Below, one piece after another: positions 1 to 13,800 of a stretch of DNA of 64,000 nt (its first letter is position 1; each line of letters starts with the position of its first letter). A program made the translations under genes and the position numbers. The notes beneath the pieces were generated by a model. That model saw only the letters and a list, made by a program, of their open reading frames with translations, searched no databases and was not told the DNA's origin. The DNA is from Chamaea fasciata (taxonomy: Eukaryota > Chordata > Aves > Passeriformes > Sylviidae). The DNA is taken from the NCBI GenBank assembly GCA_029207755.1, contig JARCOQ010000006.1:21612890-21676889 (forward strand), given 5' to 3'.

Positions 1-3000
1 TAAATTTGTAATTTTTATGAAGTAGCAGTTATTTACTTGTTCTGGTACAGTTTGCTCCACTGAAAACAATTCCTATCCTCATATTTCCATGTAAAATATC
101 TAAGTAAAAAAAATTACATACCACTGTAGAGATTCACCATGTCTGCTGTTAGAAATCTCTTTATTATTAGATATGCAGTTCCAGGCTCTGGTAGTGAACT
201 CCAGTGAAGAACTTGTTCTAGTACATTCTCTGTATAATGCAGAGGACGTTCTGAAAAATGCCAAAGAAACAAAACAGAAAAAAACAGAATTTAAATTATA
301 GAGAAAACTCCACAATATTGGAGGCCCTAACAAGTTACATTTGCCTGTACACAACAAGGTCTCATTGACTTTGAGCTACAGAAGAAAAATAATGCTTTCA
401 AAATAAGACAATTAGGCACTTCAATGACAATGCTTTGCAGGCAGTGTTTGCACAGGTAATGAATATAAAATTAAACAAGCCATAGCCAAATGTTCAGTGA
501 CAATTTGGTACTGTTAGATTTTTAATGTAAAGACACTAAAGCAATGCTTTCAAACTAAGTACAAAAGTGAGGACCTATTACAAGGCATGCCTAAATATGA
601 TCAAACAGAACGGAGGCCTTCAGCTATACTGTGCCTTACTGACCTCCACTCAATACAAAAATGAAACACCATAGCTACCAATTCTCTGCAATCAAAGAAC
701 CAAAGAATTTGGAGTGATCACAGTGAAAAAAAAATGCCTCCAACTGACATGGATTATACTGTCTGTTATTGATCCAAGCAGACTGAAACAGACTCCTGGT
801 TTCATTAGATTCTTTTTACTAGAGGGGAAAGCATGTGGTTTTACTAGGTCTTCTCCCTGTTGCTGTGGTTAGAGAATATCCAAACTTGCACCTGTGCATT
901 TCAATCTTGTACAAAAAGTGCAACGAGATTAAACTACCACTGAAGGCATGACCAGACTGTATGTGTGCACTCCAAAACTTCAGATGCTCAAATACACATA
1001 TTTTGATAGGCATCATCCATCCTAGAAGAGGAACTCTGTGAGAACTAGCTCAGAATTTAAAAACTGCAATGACAAGAAAGCCCACACAGTACTCCATACA
1101 AAACACAGTCCACCTACCAAATGAAGGCAGAAAAGATCTTACAAATAGTCCCTAAATCTGCATTACCAGATCCAGCAGAAATCTGAGTGTCACGTGAACA
1201 GCACAGCCTAATGCAACAGATGTGAGTGGGGAAAGACACATTCACATCCCTGAAGGTTTCCACCTGCTCAGCAGCAAGCACTTGCTGCAATTCATGAACT
1301 CCCAAAAGCCTTAACAATGGCTTTGTGGGTTTAAATGCCATTTTATCTCCAAAGAGAGATTTTCCAAAATATCTATGTTCCCATTTGCATACCAATTTAT
1401 GTGGGTCAGGCCTTGAGAAGAGCTGCGTATGGGTCCTCAAAAGTCACACCTCTGTGACACTGTCATGTTGAGTCACAGTCTAGCCATGTCCCTTGAGTAC
1501 TGAAGGGCAAAGTATGCGGCCATAATCTCATTTTTCATTCCTGCTATGGTAGATGAATATGAAATGTCAACAGCTGCTTTGGGACTCTCCAGGACTACAG
1601 TCTAGCAGAACGTATTTTCTAGAACACCTGAACACTAGAGCCTCAGAAAGCAGCAGCCACTTAAGTGACAGAAAAAAACACTGCTATTTCGGGATGCAAA
1701 AATACCTAACTACCTGTAGATCTGTGATACCACCCATATAAATATTTCATTATTCAGACATGACACCAAAGCAGCCTAACAAGAATACCATTCTATAGAA
1801 AGCAGCTCCAGCCCTACTTTACTAACACCACTTCTTCTGGCCCTTTTGTTTTAAATGGTCAAACTTCTAAATTATTGGGAAACTGTGGACTCTGATGTGA
1901 TAAAGCTTAAACACTTGATGCCTTTGTACAAGAGAGAAAATCCACTTTAAGGAGAAGAACATTGCAAATCAAAGGCAGGAGACTGGAAAATCACCACATC
2001 TTCCTAGTACACCAGCACTCCCACAGTAAACACCTACTGTTTTATTTATAGTTACATTTAAGACCATCTGTCATCATGGATTACACGGTACATAAATCAT
2101 CATGCTGAAAACCATTAGCTATTTTACTGGCAACACACCTCATTTACGAACTATCCATCAATCACATATTATTAAAAAAAATTATGTACACCCTATTTTG
2201 TAAAAGCATATGGTATTAAATATTCTGCATTAGGTTTGATAAAATCATCAATTATTGCAACTTTTCTATATGCAAATAATTTAGCTGATTCTTTAATATT
2301 GCAATTCTAATATTTTGAACAGCGAGCAGTCAACATATACATTCAATTACTCTTTCTTTCACTTAGGTCATCATATGCTAGTAAATATCCTAAACCAGAC
2401 ATTTTCACCTTAAACAACATTAACTATTAGTAGAAAATTACTTTCCAGAAAATATGATTCTAATTTTCTTGCTTTCTCAGGGGTTGTTTTCCTGACACTA
2501 TAAATTAAAAAGTAAAATAAAAACTTAAAGAGTAAAAAAATTCAGGGTTGAGTACAACAAGCAGAATACCACGATGCACTGGACAGGTAGCAGACCACAG
2601 CAGGAAAAAAAAGCAGAAAATCAATTTTTATCAGAAAGACACTGTGATTACTGATGTACATTTGAAACAAATACGCAAACCTTTTTTTTGTCATTATGTG
2701 TCAGAATCTCAACTAATTTGTAAATGCCTCACATGGTGTTTGTCAAATGACAGTAGTGAAATCAACTTGCAGTAGTGAAGACTCAGGTGTCACTTCTGAA
2801 CCAAAGACTTTATAGAACTAATTTTCGCTCTGTTCCTACCCTCTCCAAACCTGTTAGGTTCAGCCATAGGATCACATCAGTCTACCTGAGTGTCTCTTTA
2901 CCATAACATTATTTTTATTTTGAAACAATAATTCACTTGTTCTTATGCACTGATTCCTCCAGAAAGGGATCCACGAAGAAGGCATTTCATCAACACGGTC

Positions 3001-4714
3001 TCTACTAACAGGAGTCAGGTGATGAATTAGGACTTAGTTTACTTTTTCGTTGGTTGTTTTGGATTTAATACACTGCTGTGCCATTTCCACTTTGTGTTGG
3101 AAACTCTTCTTTCAGTAGGATACACTCTAATGTCTTGCCCATATTTATTGTGTTATGTAGAGCCCGTAGTGTCTCACTCTTAGCTTAATTTTGTTTGCCT
3201 TCCATAGTCATTAGCTCAGGCAACATTTTGAAACTCCAGTAAAATTATCAGTTGTTGCACCCAAATACCTCAAGGAGCTGTTGTGGGGTCTATCTGTTTA
3301 TGTACTTTTATGTTCTCTTGGCCATAACTGGTTTAGTTTCATGTTCCTGTAAGTGTCATATATCGAGTTTAGGAAAATAAAACTCTTTTTTTTTTTTTGA
3401 TTATTTATTATCTATTCAATTTTCCATTTATCATTTTTCCATTTTAAAAAAATGTGATTTGTACTGCACTTGTAGGAACTATCAGGACTCTTCTAAAGGT
3501 GTTTTAAAGATGCTAACATTCTTTGTCAGTTGTCACTCGCACCTATGAATCTGGAAATGAACACAGTATTACAACTCTATACACCATCACCTGTAAGATG
3601 TAAAATGTGAAGAGGGATCAGGATATTTTAAGTTGAAAGGGAGAATACACTTCCATTCTAGTCTTTTATGTTGCCAGGCTCAAGACTGAGTATATAAGTA
3701 ATTTTAGTAAAACTGAAGGAAATATTGTAAGCATATCTGAAAATCAAGTACAACAAAACTAATCAAAACATATTAGAATAATATTTAGTAGTCTTATTTT
3801 GTCCACTTTGCTATTTTTTTCTTGACTTGAAAATAGGTATCTTTACTATAGAAATAAACAAGTCCAAAGGCCACTGTAACATGAGAATAGTTAAGAGCAG
3901 CAACTTACTAGGAAATGCAAACAGATGTTGTGTATTTCTATCCCCATATATTCCCTAAGATTACCTTAAGGAATATTCATCAAAAATGTTTTAATTAAAA
4001 AAATCTCTATTACTTTACATTATTTTAGGAACCTCTAACAATAAAATTCTTCAGCATTTTAAACATGCTCTAGCATGTATAAAGTATTCCCAATGTTAAA
4101 ACATCTTTACCATTTATGAATATTGTGGCCATGTGACATTTGCTTTTGTGGGCAGCAGAACCATATTTCAAACAAATTTTTCAAGATTCTGCTAGATGCA
4201 CCATAATGCCACTTGCCAAAACATACTTTAAAATGTGTAAAGAATTACACACTTTATGCCTCCTTTTTTCACGTATGTACATTAAATACTTGAATAAACA
4301 AAACAGAAAAGATTCTTTCTCCTAAGTATGATGTATTTTCTCATTTAATTTTTTGAAAAGCATTATTGCTTATAAAACCAAGTGCTGAAATTCTTATGAA
4401 AATAGGGTTTTCCTCTAAGACTTATTTTAAGACCAGCTTTTCCACAGCTGATTAATGAACTGCAATGCACTGTAATATAAAGCCCATCTTCTCACCCCCT
4501 AATTTATAAGCAGTTTAGAACAATCCATCACACCATTTCTGGCAAAGTGAAGAAAGAAGTCATGCAGATGCCACAACAACCAAATGTAAAACATCGGCAT
4601 GAAGGCTATTTTTTGTTTCCATAAAGTCTTTAACTAAGCTTTCGATGATATTAAGTATTGAAAAATTAAAATATTAAAAGCTAATTGACATGAATAAATT
4701 TAAGTATCACTAAC
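1..4714 (-). other. ARAP2: ARAP2 intron (downstream part, runs off the left edge)
   Basis: No exon for the remaining RA domain or PH5 was found on the minus strand, so this is read as intron. It is AT-rich with a T13 run near 3386-3398 and no recognised transposon. Open frames here are short, mostly without ATG starts, and resemble nothing I know. Confidence 0.65.
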
Positions 4715-4832
4715 CTAATTCTCCATTTTCAAGTACTTCAAAAGCAGTCCAGATATCATCTTTGCTGGGAATAATGTTTTTGATACCTAAAACATCATTA
4801 GTTAATTCCTCTGCTTCCGTCAAAGGTGATAC
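4715..4832 (-). CDS. ARAP2: ARAP2 exon: Ras-associating domain, second segment
   Basis: 118 bp, enters phase 0, leaves phase 1, acceptor gtattacag, donor gttagt. It encodes [14 protein letters not shown] and [13 protein letters not shown], the RA helix and strand where small GTPases dock in the family. This is the last exon found before the left edge; the rest of RA and PH5 are outside. Confidence 0.93.
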
Positions 4833-7800
4833 CTGTAATACAAATTGAGTCAGTTATAATACATTTCAACTACTGATTTCTGATATATTTTTTCAAAGTC
4901 TTCCTCCCTGCAATTGCCCTAAGGGAAAAAAAAACAAAAAAAAACAAAAAAAACCAACTAAAAATCAGTAAATATATGAGCTGGAAAACCACAAAGTATC
5001 TATCAGATTCTAGCAGTCTTTCCTTATTTTGTTCCATGAGATTAAAGTTGTATTTTTAAGATGACTCTTAACTTGGTAGCTTTAAATTCCTTTTCTCTAC
5101 CCCAGAAAAATTCGGGGAAAAAAAAAGCTTTGATATATTTTCTTGGGTGTGGGAAGATAAATAATGGAGAAGCACCATTTTTTTAAAATCTTAGCAAAGC
5201 ATATTCCCACTTTTATTCCTATTTTAAAAAGCAGGTCTTGTGTGCATATGTCTATCTATGTATACTACATACTCTACATGTGTGCAAACAAAACTGTTTA
5301 AGAGTGATATGCTGAACAGAACAAAAAAGGAAACAAAACAAGAGATGTGTAATAAAAAATAACAAAATACTATTACACGGAGATGCAGGTGTTTAAATAC
5401 ACTATTAAATAAAAAGCTCAACAATCTCTATCATATTTATTTATTTATAAATATTTATATTTATAAATTATCTAAATATTTATATAGGTATTATTTATTA
5501 TACAAACCAAACAAGCTTTCGTTTCTTAACACTCAAAGAAAGAAGAAAGCCACAGACAAAAAGAAAGGGGGAATGTCATTTTGATGGCCTGAACTATCAA
5601 AATAAACCAACATTCATTGTGTACTTGTTAATGCTCATGTTGCTCATGTGGAGTTGGGAGAATTTATACTGTTGTATACTATAGTAAAACTTAATCAGGA
5701 CATCTCTGCATTAAAATTGGACCAGTTCTCTTAAAATTTTTCTTAAAAATGCAAAAATGCATAATAATCAGTCCATACATAATCTGCACAACACAGCAAA
5801 TTCTAAAACAAAATATTTAAAAGAATAGTGATAAACATAAATTAATACTTTCATTATGTACTTATACAAAAAAAGTATTAAAATAAATCTGATATACTTC
5901 AAGAAAAAGAGCTTCATAATATCACTGTATCATTTTTATTCACTAACCCTGATTATAATACTACAGTCTGGCTCCTTTCTTTCCACATAAACTTCAATAA
6001 GCAAATCTCCAGCCTGGGAAACCTAAAAAGAAAAAATTAAAAAAAAATTTAATTGTTAAAAATTAACATTTTAAGTAAGGAAAGTGCAATAATTTAACTA
6101 GTGTAAGGGAAAAAAATACCTATTCACTGATTCAGGAGAAAAATCCAAACCCTGAACAAATCCAACAGAATCATAACAAACAAAATTACCATTAATTTAC
6201 AAATATACGTTCAAGAGCAGGAAAACTAAGGGCAACATGGCAAAAGTGGAATTTTTAAATTTACATTTAAGACTACAAAGTCTGAGACATGAGTGTATCT
6301 TAATATCTTAAACTGCCTGAAGCCTAACTCTGATTTGGAGGTTAGTCAGGTTCACTTCAGAATCAAAACAGATGAATAGAATTTAAAATAATGAAAAAGG
6401 ACTGTAACCCCAAAATGACTTAGTTAAAAGTGAGATAAAAATTACAAATAACAGACTATTTCAGCCACATAGCCACATGCCATAAAGAAAATAAAAATTC
6501 ACTACCACAATACTGTATGATTCTTAATCACAATGAAAACTTGTCACAACCTAATTAAAGAAGGAATTAAAACAAATGCTCTTGATATCAACCTCTGTTA
6601 AATATAGCTCTTCATATTTGTTGGAGTGAAGGCTAGATTTTACACACAATGCTAATGTGGAATAATCAGATAAAACAAATTTATGACATATAATAGTTTC
6701 ATATACTCTATACTAACAAATGTTATTTAAGAATGTCTAACATAAAACTCAGAAAGAAATCAAAAAGGCAGTAAATCCAACATTTTATGACCATGAGGAA
6801 ACATGTGATTTATGAGAAGGGATATAATATTTTCCATTTTAACTAGGTTTTCTCATCTATGGCAATAAAATTATCTTCATGGATGAGAAATTACTTTATT
6901 TTTCTAAAGTTAAAAATGTCTCACATTTTGCCTGCTCTAATTCCCTTTCAGTATAGTCACAAGCATCTTCAAAAGATTGCAATTCATCTCAGTCAAGTAC
7001 CAAAAAATATTTCCTAAAAAATAAGTGATGATCAGAGCATAGGAAGAAAAATTAAGGCAGAAACACAGACCTATCAGGAAGAAAAATTAAGGCAGAAACA
7101 GAGACCTATCAGGTGTACCATTCTATAAATAGGAAAATATAAATAATTAATAATCAAATTAACACTAAGATAGCAATTTGTGTCTTCATTTTTGAGAATG
7201 GTACTGATAGTGATGCTACGTATTAATATATCACTACAAACAGAGGAAAAGTTTAAGGAAAGTATATAAAAACATATATATGCATAGATATATATACACA
7301 CACACACATATACAAGCATTTGAGCTTTGGGATACATTTGGACTAATTTCCAGAAGCTAAGATTACATTTCTATAGAAAAATAATTGGCAGTGCTGAATT
7401 TTAAAGAACATTAACATTCTGAAAAACAGCAACCTTTAAGTTAGTTTAGCCTTTGAGAATAGAAAACTAATGGAAACATTTCTGAGGAAAAACATTACAA
7501 AGCTACTTTGAGGAAAGCTGCTTAATTATAGCGGCACAGACTCAAAAAAGCTTATTTAGTTATAAAATTTGCTTTTCAGATGATATTACAGAAAAAGGTT
7601 GGAAATAAGAATGAAGCTGACACATGATTTCCACTGGGCTCATATAAACAACCGTATGGAGAGAAAATGTGATGTAAATTGCTGCAACAGCTGGCATAAG
7701 TATATGGTGGACAGAAAATGAAAAGCGACTAATGAAGTGCCACCTGGAACAGAACTTCAGTGACATTTCAGACATGTGAACATTGAGTAATTCAGCAGAA

Positions 7801-10800
7801 ATTCAGTTCAGTTGTTCTCTGAATATTCTGCATCACCAGAGATAATAGTACTGTGGCAACCTACATATTCCAAAGTAATAAGTATCTACATCACTGATTT
7901 TCCTGTGTATATGCACACATTTTGCTGCCACGATGTCAGACTATCAGTCATTAAATGTAAAGAATTTTTACAATTCTTAATTATAGCTGCTTGAGGCCTA
8001 AGTTGCCATTTACCCATGACACTGATATGATTACAGTGCTGCTGATACATCACTCAATTGCACCACATCATTAGTTTTAACTGTAACTGGAAGCCTGTGG
8101 AAAACTGCTGTGGAGAACTGATGAGGGTGGTTGAGCAAGACCGTGAGCTGAGCCACTTTATCTTGCACCTGGTTCAAGCATGACTCTGCAACTGTGCAGT
8201 GCCTCAGGCGATGCTGTCTCAGTGATGAACCGAGGAGCACTCACACCTAAGTACAGAGATGTTAAGGCCTCACTCCCTTTTACTCATGCCTAACTGGACA
8301 CTTACCTGAGTGTCTTTCCACCTTGTAATAAAACTGTTCTCTATGTCCATTTGTTTGACTTGTTCTTCATTTATCTGTATAAATAAAAAATTTTGGAGTG
8401 ATTAATAATATTGTAACAATTGCCAATACTGTCAATCATGTTCTCATAGAAGCAGGTATGCAAAACATTCTAGCAATCAGAAACAGCTCTTCATTGGTGG
8501 GACTCAGTATTATAAACTTCATGGAAAACATTGAAACAGAGAGGAATCAATGAAAAACTGCAAAACAGTCAACTCCCAATCAAAATGGCTAATATGAATT
8601 GCTTCTAGTTGTAGCTTTTCTACCCAATTGGATTTAACATTTTTTCTCGGTCTAAGGAAGAAAACAAATTGTAATCACAGCTTAGAGACTAAGAACAAAA
8701 AGTCCTTCCATGCTTCAGTTTTGACCAGGCCCATAAATTTTAATTAGAAGCATTATTTTTAATAGTCATAATCATAAAATTTTCTTAATTTAGTATGCTT
8801 TTGATGGCAAGGAGAATGAGCATCATTTTGGAAAACAACAGTAAGTTACATCATTCCATAAACAGTCTTTCCTACACAGGTTAAACTAACTGGGAAATAA
8901 AATATAAAGCAGGCCAAGAAAAACATCCACTGAATTAGAGTTCAAAAACCCTGTAAATCCTCAGATCATTGAATGAGTAGCAAGACCATTTTAAAGCAGA
9001 TTTTTAAGTTTTTGAACCTCTAACATCTGAGCAGTTAGGATACATATAAAGATACCTACGTGAAAAAGTTGCACATAATTTTTAATTAGATCTTCAATTA
9101 CATTGACTTCTTCACTAGTTTGGCCTTTAGTTTGAAATAAGCATGAGGAAAACACCATGGCTAAATTGTGAGGGTTCATTTGGTTAATTTCAGAACACTT
9201 CTGCACCCTGTTAAAGGAAAAATAAACATATTTAGACAGTTTCATTGTTTCCTTGATTGTCTGCTACTCCTTTACAGAATATGCAGAGCACTTCAAAAAA
9301 GGTAACTACATTAAATGCAATGAAAACATGTACTATTACTTATTTAATATTTCCTTACATTCTTTATTTCTCATTACAGAAATGAAAACTTTCTAACTTC
9401 ATTTCAAGTAATATCAAAACTATTAAGAATAGAAAACAATAAAACCAGAACAGAATACTTGAGTTAGAAGGCATCTATAACAATTATCTAGTCCAACTGC
9501 TGAATTGCTTAAGGACTGACAAAAAGCTAAAGCAGGTTGCTAAGGGCACTGTCCAACACCACTGACAAACTTGGGTCATACACCATCCCTCTAAAAAGCC
9601 TGTTAACAATGTTTGACCACCCTTTTAGTAAGGAAATGCTCCCTAGAGTCAAGTTGGTACTTCTCTGGATGCAGTTTTGAACCATTTCCATGCACCCTCC
9701 CACTGGACACCAGGGAGAATGGCTCAGTGCCCCCCTCTCCCCTTCCCCTCCTCAGAAAGCTGTACAGAGCAATTAGGTCACCCCTCAGCCTCCTTTTCTC
9801 TGAAGCAGAAAAGCCCAGACTCCTCAGCCACTTCCCACAGGGGATTTCTTCTAGCCCTTTCACTAGCATTGTTGCCTTCTTCTGGATGCATTCAAACACC
9901 TTAACATCCTTTAACTGCAGACCCCAGAACTGCACACAGTGCCCCAGGTGAGGTCAATCCAATGCTAAATACAGATTCACTATATTATGTAATGTCAGTA
10001 TATCCCAAAAACTTGAGATCAAAGACCAAACAAAATGTGGAAAGAAATTAGCTCCTTTTTAGTTCCTATCCCGAGGGTAAAGTTTTCATATCAGAACTTT
10101 TCTGATGTTCAGATGTTGTTCAGTAACATGTCCTCTTTTAGAGGCAAACACTTGAAACTGAATTTTGGCTGTTAAATGCATGAATTCATACTACTTTCAA
10201 AACAGATGCAACATCATAATAATATCTCTAACTGGATATGTGTAGAAAGTTTTTAAGCACAATATGTAGTACAATCTTTATCCAAATAATGGCCCCAATC
10301 ACATAAATATTTTAAAATTACATCTGCTATGCACCTGGCTACGTAACACAATTTCTGAATACAACGTCCTGTAAAGAGAAGTTTCCACACATTCTAGACT
10401 CACTGCAATTCACCAGAAATATAATTTGACTTGTTCGATAGATGATATAATATAGACCAGTACTATTTAACCATGACACCTCAGAATCATCCTGTCACAT
10501 ATTTTTTACACACTTTCTGCCCCTTCTTTGATCTCAGAATAAGTCATGACCTTTGGTGCTTAAATAATTTTGTATTTTGGATATTCTCTAGCACTACCTC
10601 AGTTGTAAAATGAAGCACTGATGAAAAACAGAAGGGGTAGGTAATTCTCAAAGTTATTATGTGCAAAACAGATTGTGGAGAAGGACATTTTCACTGAAAA
10701 AAATATTTTAATTTCAAGAACCATTTGCAACAATCCTCTGGAAGACTAGCAGACTGGAGTAAAATGAAATTGCATAAAGAAGCTACATCAAAAATTACCC

Positions 10801-13800
10801 TACTTGGACTGCTACTACCTTACTGGCAGCCCTCTCTCCCTGTAAGGCTGCTCCAATCCATTGATTTTTATAGATACCTACTGCTAAAATCCAACCAAAG
10901 AAAAAACACATTATCAATTAAAGGAATTCAAATGTAATTAATTGCTGCAACTAGATTAGCTTTTGTGATTACTAGTTAATGAAACAAGACACATTTTATA
11001 TATGGTAGAGTTATACTGAGAACACATTATAAGAATTTCTCTGCTACAATACATTATTTGCAATGACCTGTAAAGATGTTCAATTAAAGCAGCCAAAGTT
11101 GCTCTATTGACTGATGGAAGACTCTGAATAAAAGCTCTGTACTTCCTCACACGTTCCTTTTCATTCTGTGTATCTGCCAGAAAATAATAATCATTGAGCA
11201 TTAATAACAATGCACACTAATAACCAACAGCAGTTCTCATTAGCTATATCAGCATCATCTAGTCTTTTAAAATTACTATTTAAGGAATCAACCTCTTCTT
11301 CATAAAGGCAATGCTGACAATATACTGTCAGAAATGTCTATTATTGTAAACCAGTTCACAGAAACACCAATAAAGAGGGACAGTTCTACATTCAAGCACC
11401 ATTTGCCACCACTTAAGACTAAAGCCCAGAACAGCAATTGGATTGTCTTTCAAAGCATATTTAATCTGTAGTTTGTGCATGTACACGTGTGAGTGCAACT
11501 GCATATACACAAATGTAAATGTAGTTCTAAGAGCTCCCAGCAATGAGAAAGGAAAACATTTTTTCGTATTTTAAATATTTACTGGAAAAGTGTCTGAAAG
11601 CACAGAGTAGTTTAAGGATCTAAGTATATATACAATGGATTAGAGGACAGCAAGGAGGAATGGTTGGTAAATAAGTTGTACCAAGTTACATATAGCTGAA
11701 CAATGGCAAGGCTGATGGCAGGAATTCCATTTTTGAGAACGACAGTATCTGAAACACAAGCACAGCTCTCAAGTCTGCCTCCCTGTGCTGCTTACACCCC
11801 TTTATGCTCAGGGAATATGCAAAGTTAATGTAGATTGGATTTAGTTAGTTAGCTTTTCTCTCTCAGTTCCTTGTTTCTCTCAAGTTTCTGAAAAGAAAGT
11901 ACAGAACTCTTCTGGCTGACTGATGGTGCTCTCCACTAACTACTGAGTATGTTTCGGCTTCTTTGGTAATTGGAAAAAAAAATAAGTAACAAAACAACAG
12001 TTTAAGGATCTTCCAATTTATTTTCTTAAATGTTTTAGTCTTCCTAGAAGTACCTTCTATACCACTTAACAGGACAGGATTCTCTGTTGTAAAGCTGAAA
12101 GAGAGCTTTCACATAGCCACGTGTGCATATTAGGAAGAGGAATCACTGTAACACCATTAAAAAGAGCTGAGTTAAATCTAAACTGCCTCAGAACCTTTTC
12201 TGGTTTCTGATGAGATTAATCATGTGCAAATTGAATAAACTCGTAGTAGTTTTTCCTCTAGTTTCTGAAATTGAGTAGTAGTTTTTCTTCTCGTTTCTGA
12301 AATTGAGTTGAAACGTCGAAAATGTGTAATATCGATAATATTTTAATTTCCTGAAAGTCTAGTGGCTCATATTAAAGCAACATCCATATATTTGAACTTA
12401 ACTAAAATCAGAAAGGAATACATTTTTAATATTTTTTAAAAGACAAAATGTGCCACAATGTAAATATGCCTATATGACTCCAATGCATTAAGACAGGAAT
12501 TAATGTTCTGTCAGCATTTCCTATGTAACTCTTACTGCTGTGCTTGCAATTTTATAGCACAGTTTGGCAGGGAAACCCCTTGTTTCTTGCTGCTTGCAAA
12601 TACTGCAATATAGAAACTAAAATTTTAAAAGAACCTTATAAAAATCATCTCTGATTAACATGAGTCTATTGCAGCCATGTCCTAAATATTTTTTTCCTCA
12701 CTACATTGTTTTGTCAGTTATGAAACAACAGAGGCTGGCACAGGGTAAGTAAATTAACGACCCCCTCAAATTTGACATATAACCTTTATTGTATTGAATG
12801 TCATTGAATAAATTACCTAATGCAGAGATCCAGAATGGATAAAGTTCTTTAGTGAGAAGTGCATCATCTATTTGAGAAAGAAAACTTTTCAGTACATCAG
12901 TCACATCTTCAAGTTGATGTTTTCCTGCTCTTAGTTTAACACTTCTTGCATCTTTTTTGAAGCTCTCCAGCAGTTCAGCCACATTGGAAGAATCGCCATT
13001 CTTAAGATAGATTTGCTTGCTACCTAAACCTAAGAAAGAAAAATGCAGGAGAGAAAAATAAATGAATATATTAACAATTCTTTTAAAAATTCCAGATGTC
13101 ATTATTTGAAAATTATATGTGGCTGCCAAACACATTGCATTTCCTAACAAAATCTTTCTGATCTTTTACACATTCTCATTTTGTTGGTAAAAACACTACG
13201 AAGTCTTCCTAAACCCAGATAGACCTCTTTGCAAAAATACTCATCATAATAGTAAGCAAGACTGGGATGACTATTTCAAAAGTATTTTACAGGCATTTCA
13301 AAACCCCAAATCTCTTCAGGACTTCCTAAAACAGTACTTTCAAAAGGCACAGTCAGGAGAAGTTGTTTAGATGACAGGTATTATATTACACATAAAACAC
13401 AGCTGCTTTCATGAGAAAACTCCTTTTATCTTATTACTTTACAGATGAACTCAGTGTAAGACTCAATGTATCATTGCACTCATCCACCCTGAAATATTTC
13501 ATTCTTAAAAGCCTCAAGATTAGTAGAAAATACCCCTTTTTTCTGATTTTTCTCATGTAAGACATCAGTCAGCTACTATTCTTATACGTAAATACAAAAA
13601 CAACTAAAGTCAACTTAAAAAGAAAATGTATAGTTTAAAACAGAGTCATGACTACCTTCAATCACTGCATATGTTATTGTAGTCAAAACTTTTGTTTTTT
13701 AAAACTTGAGTTAGTTTGGCATAGATGCACAGTGCTATTTATCTTTGTAGAGGTGATTTCTGCATTCACATATCTAGAAAGAGGACGGTACTTTATGCAA

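Noticed and set aside
100..357. 85-codon minus-strand frame
   Set aside because: Starts at a non-ATG codon, no splice context that fits ARAP2 phase 1, no recognisable domain.
1114..1440. 108-codon minus-strand frame, considered as the missing RA-domain exon
   Set aside because: The translation shows none of the RA or PH5 motifs expected after the exon at 4715-4832, and I saw no fitting acceptor-donor pair.
8031..8240. 69-codon minus-strand frame near the 69-bp linker exon
   Set aside because: It does not join in phase to neighbouring ARAP2 exons and resembles nothing known; likely chance.
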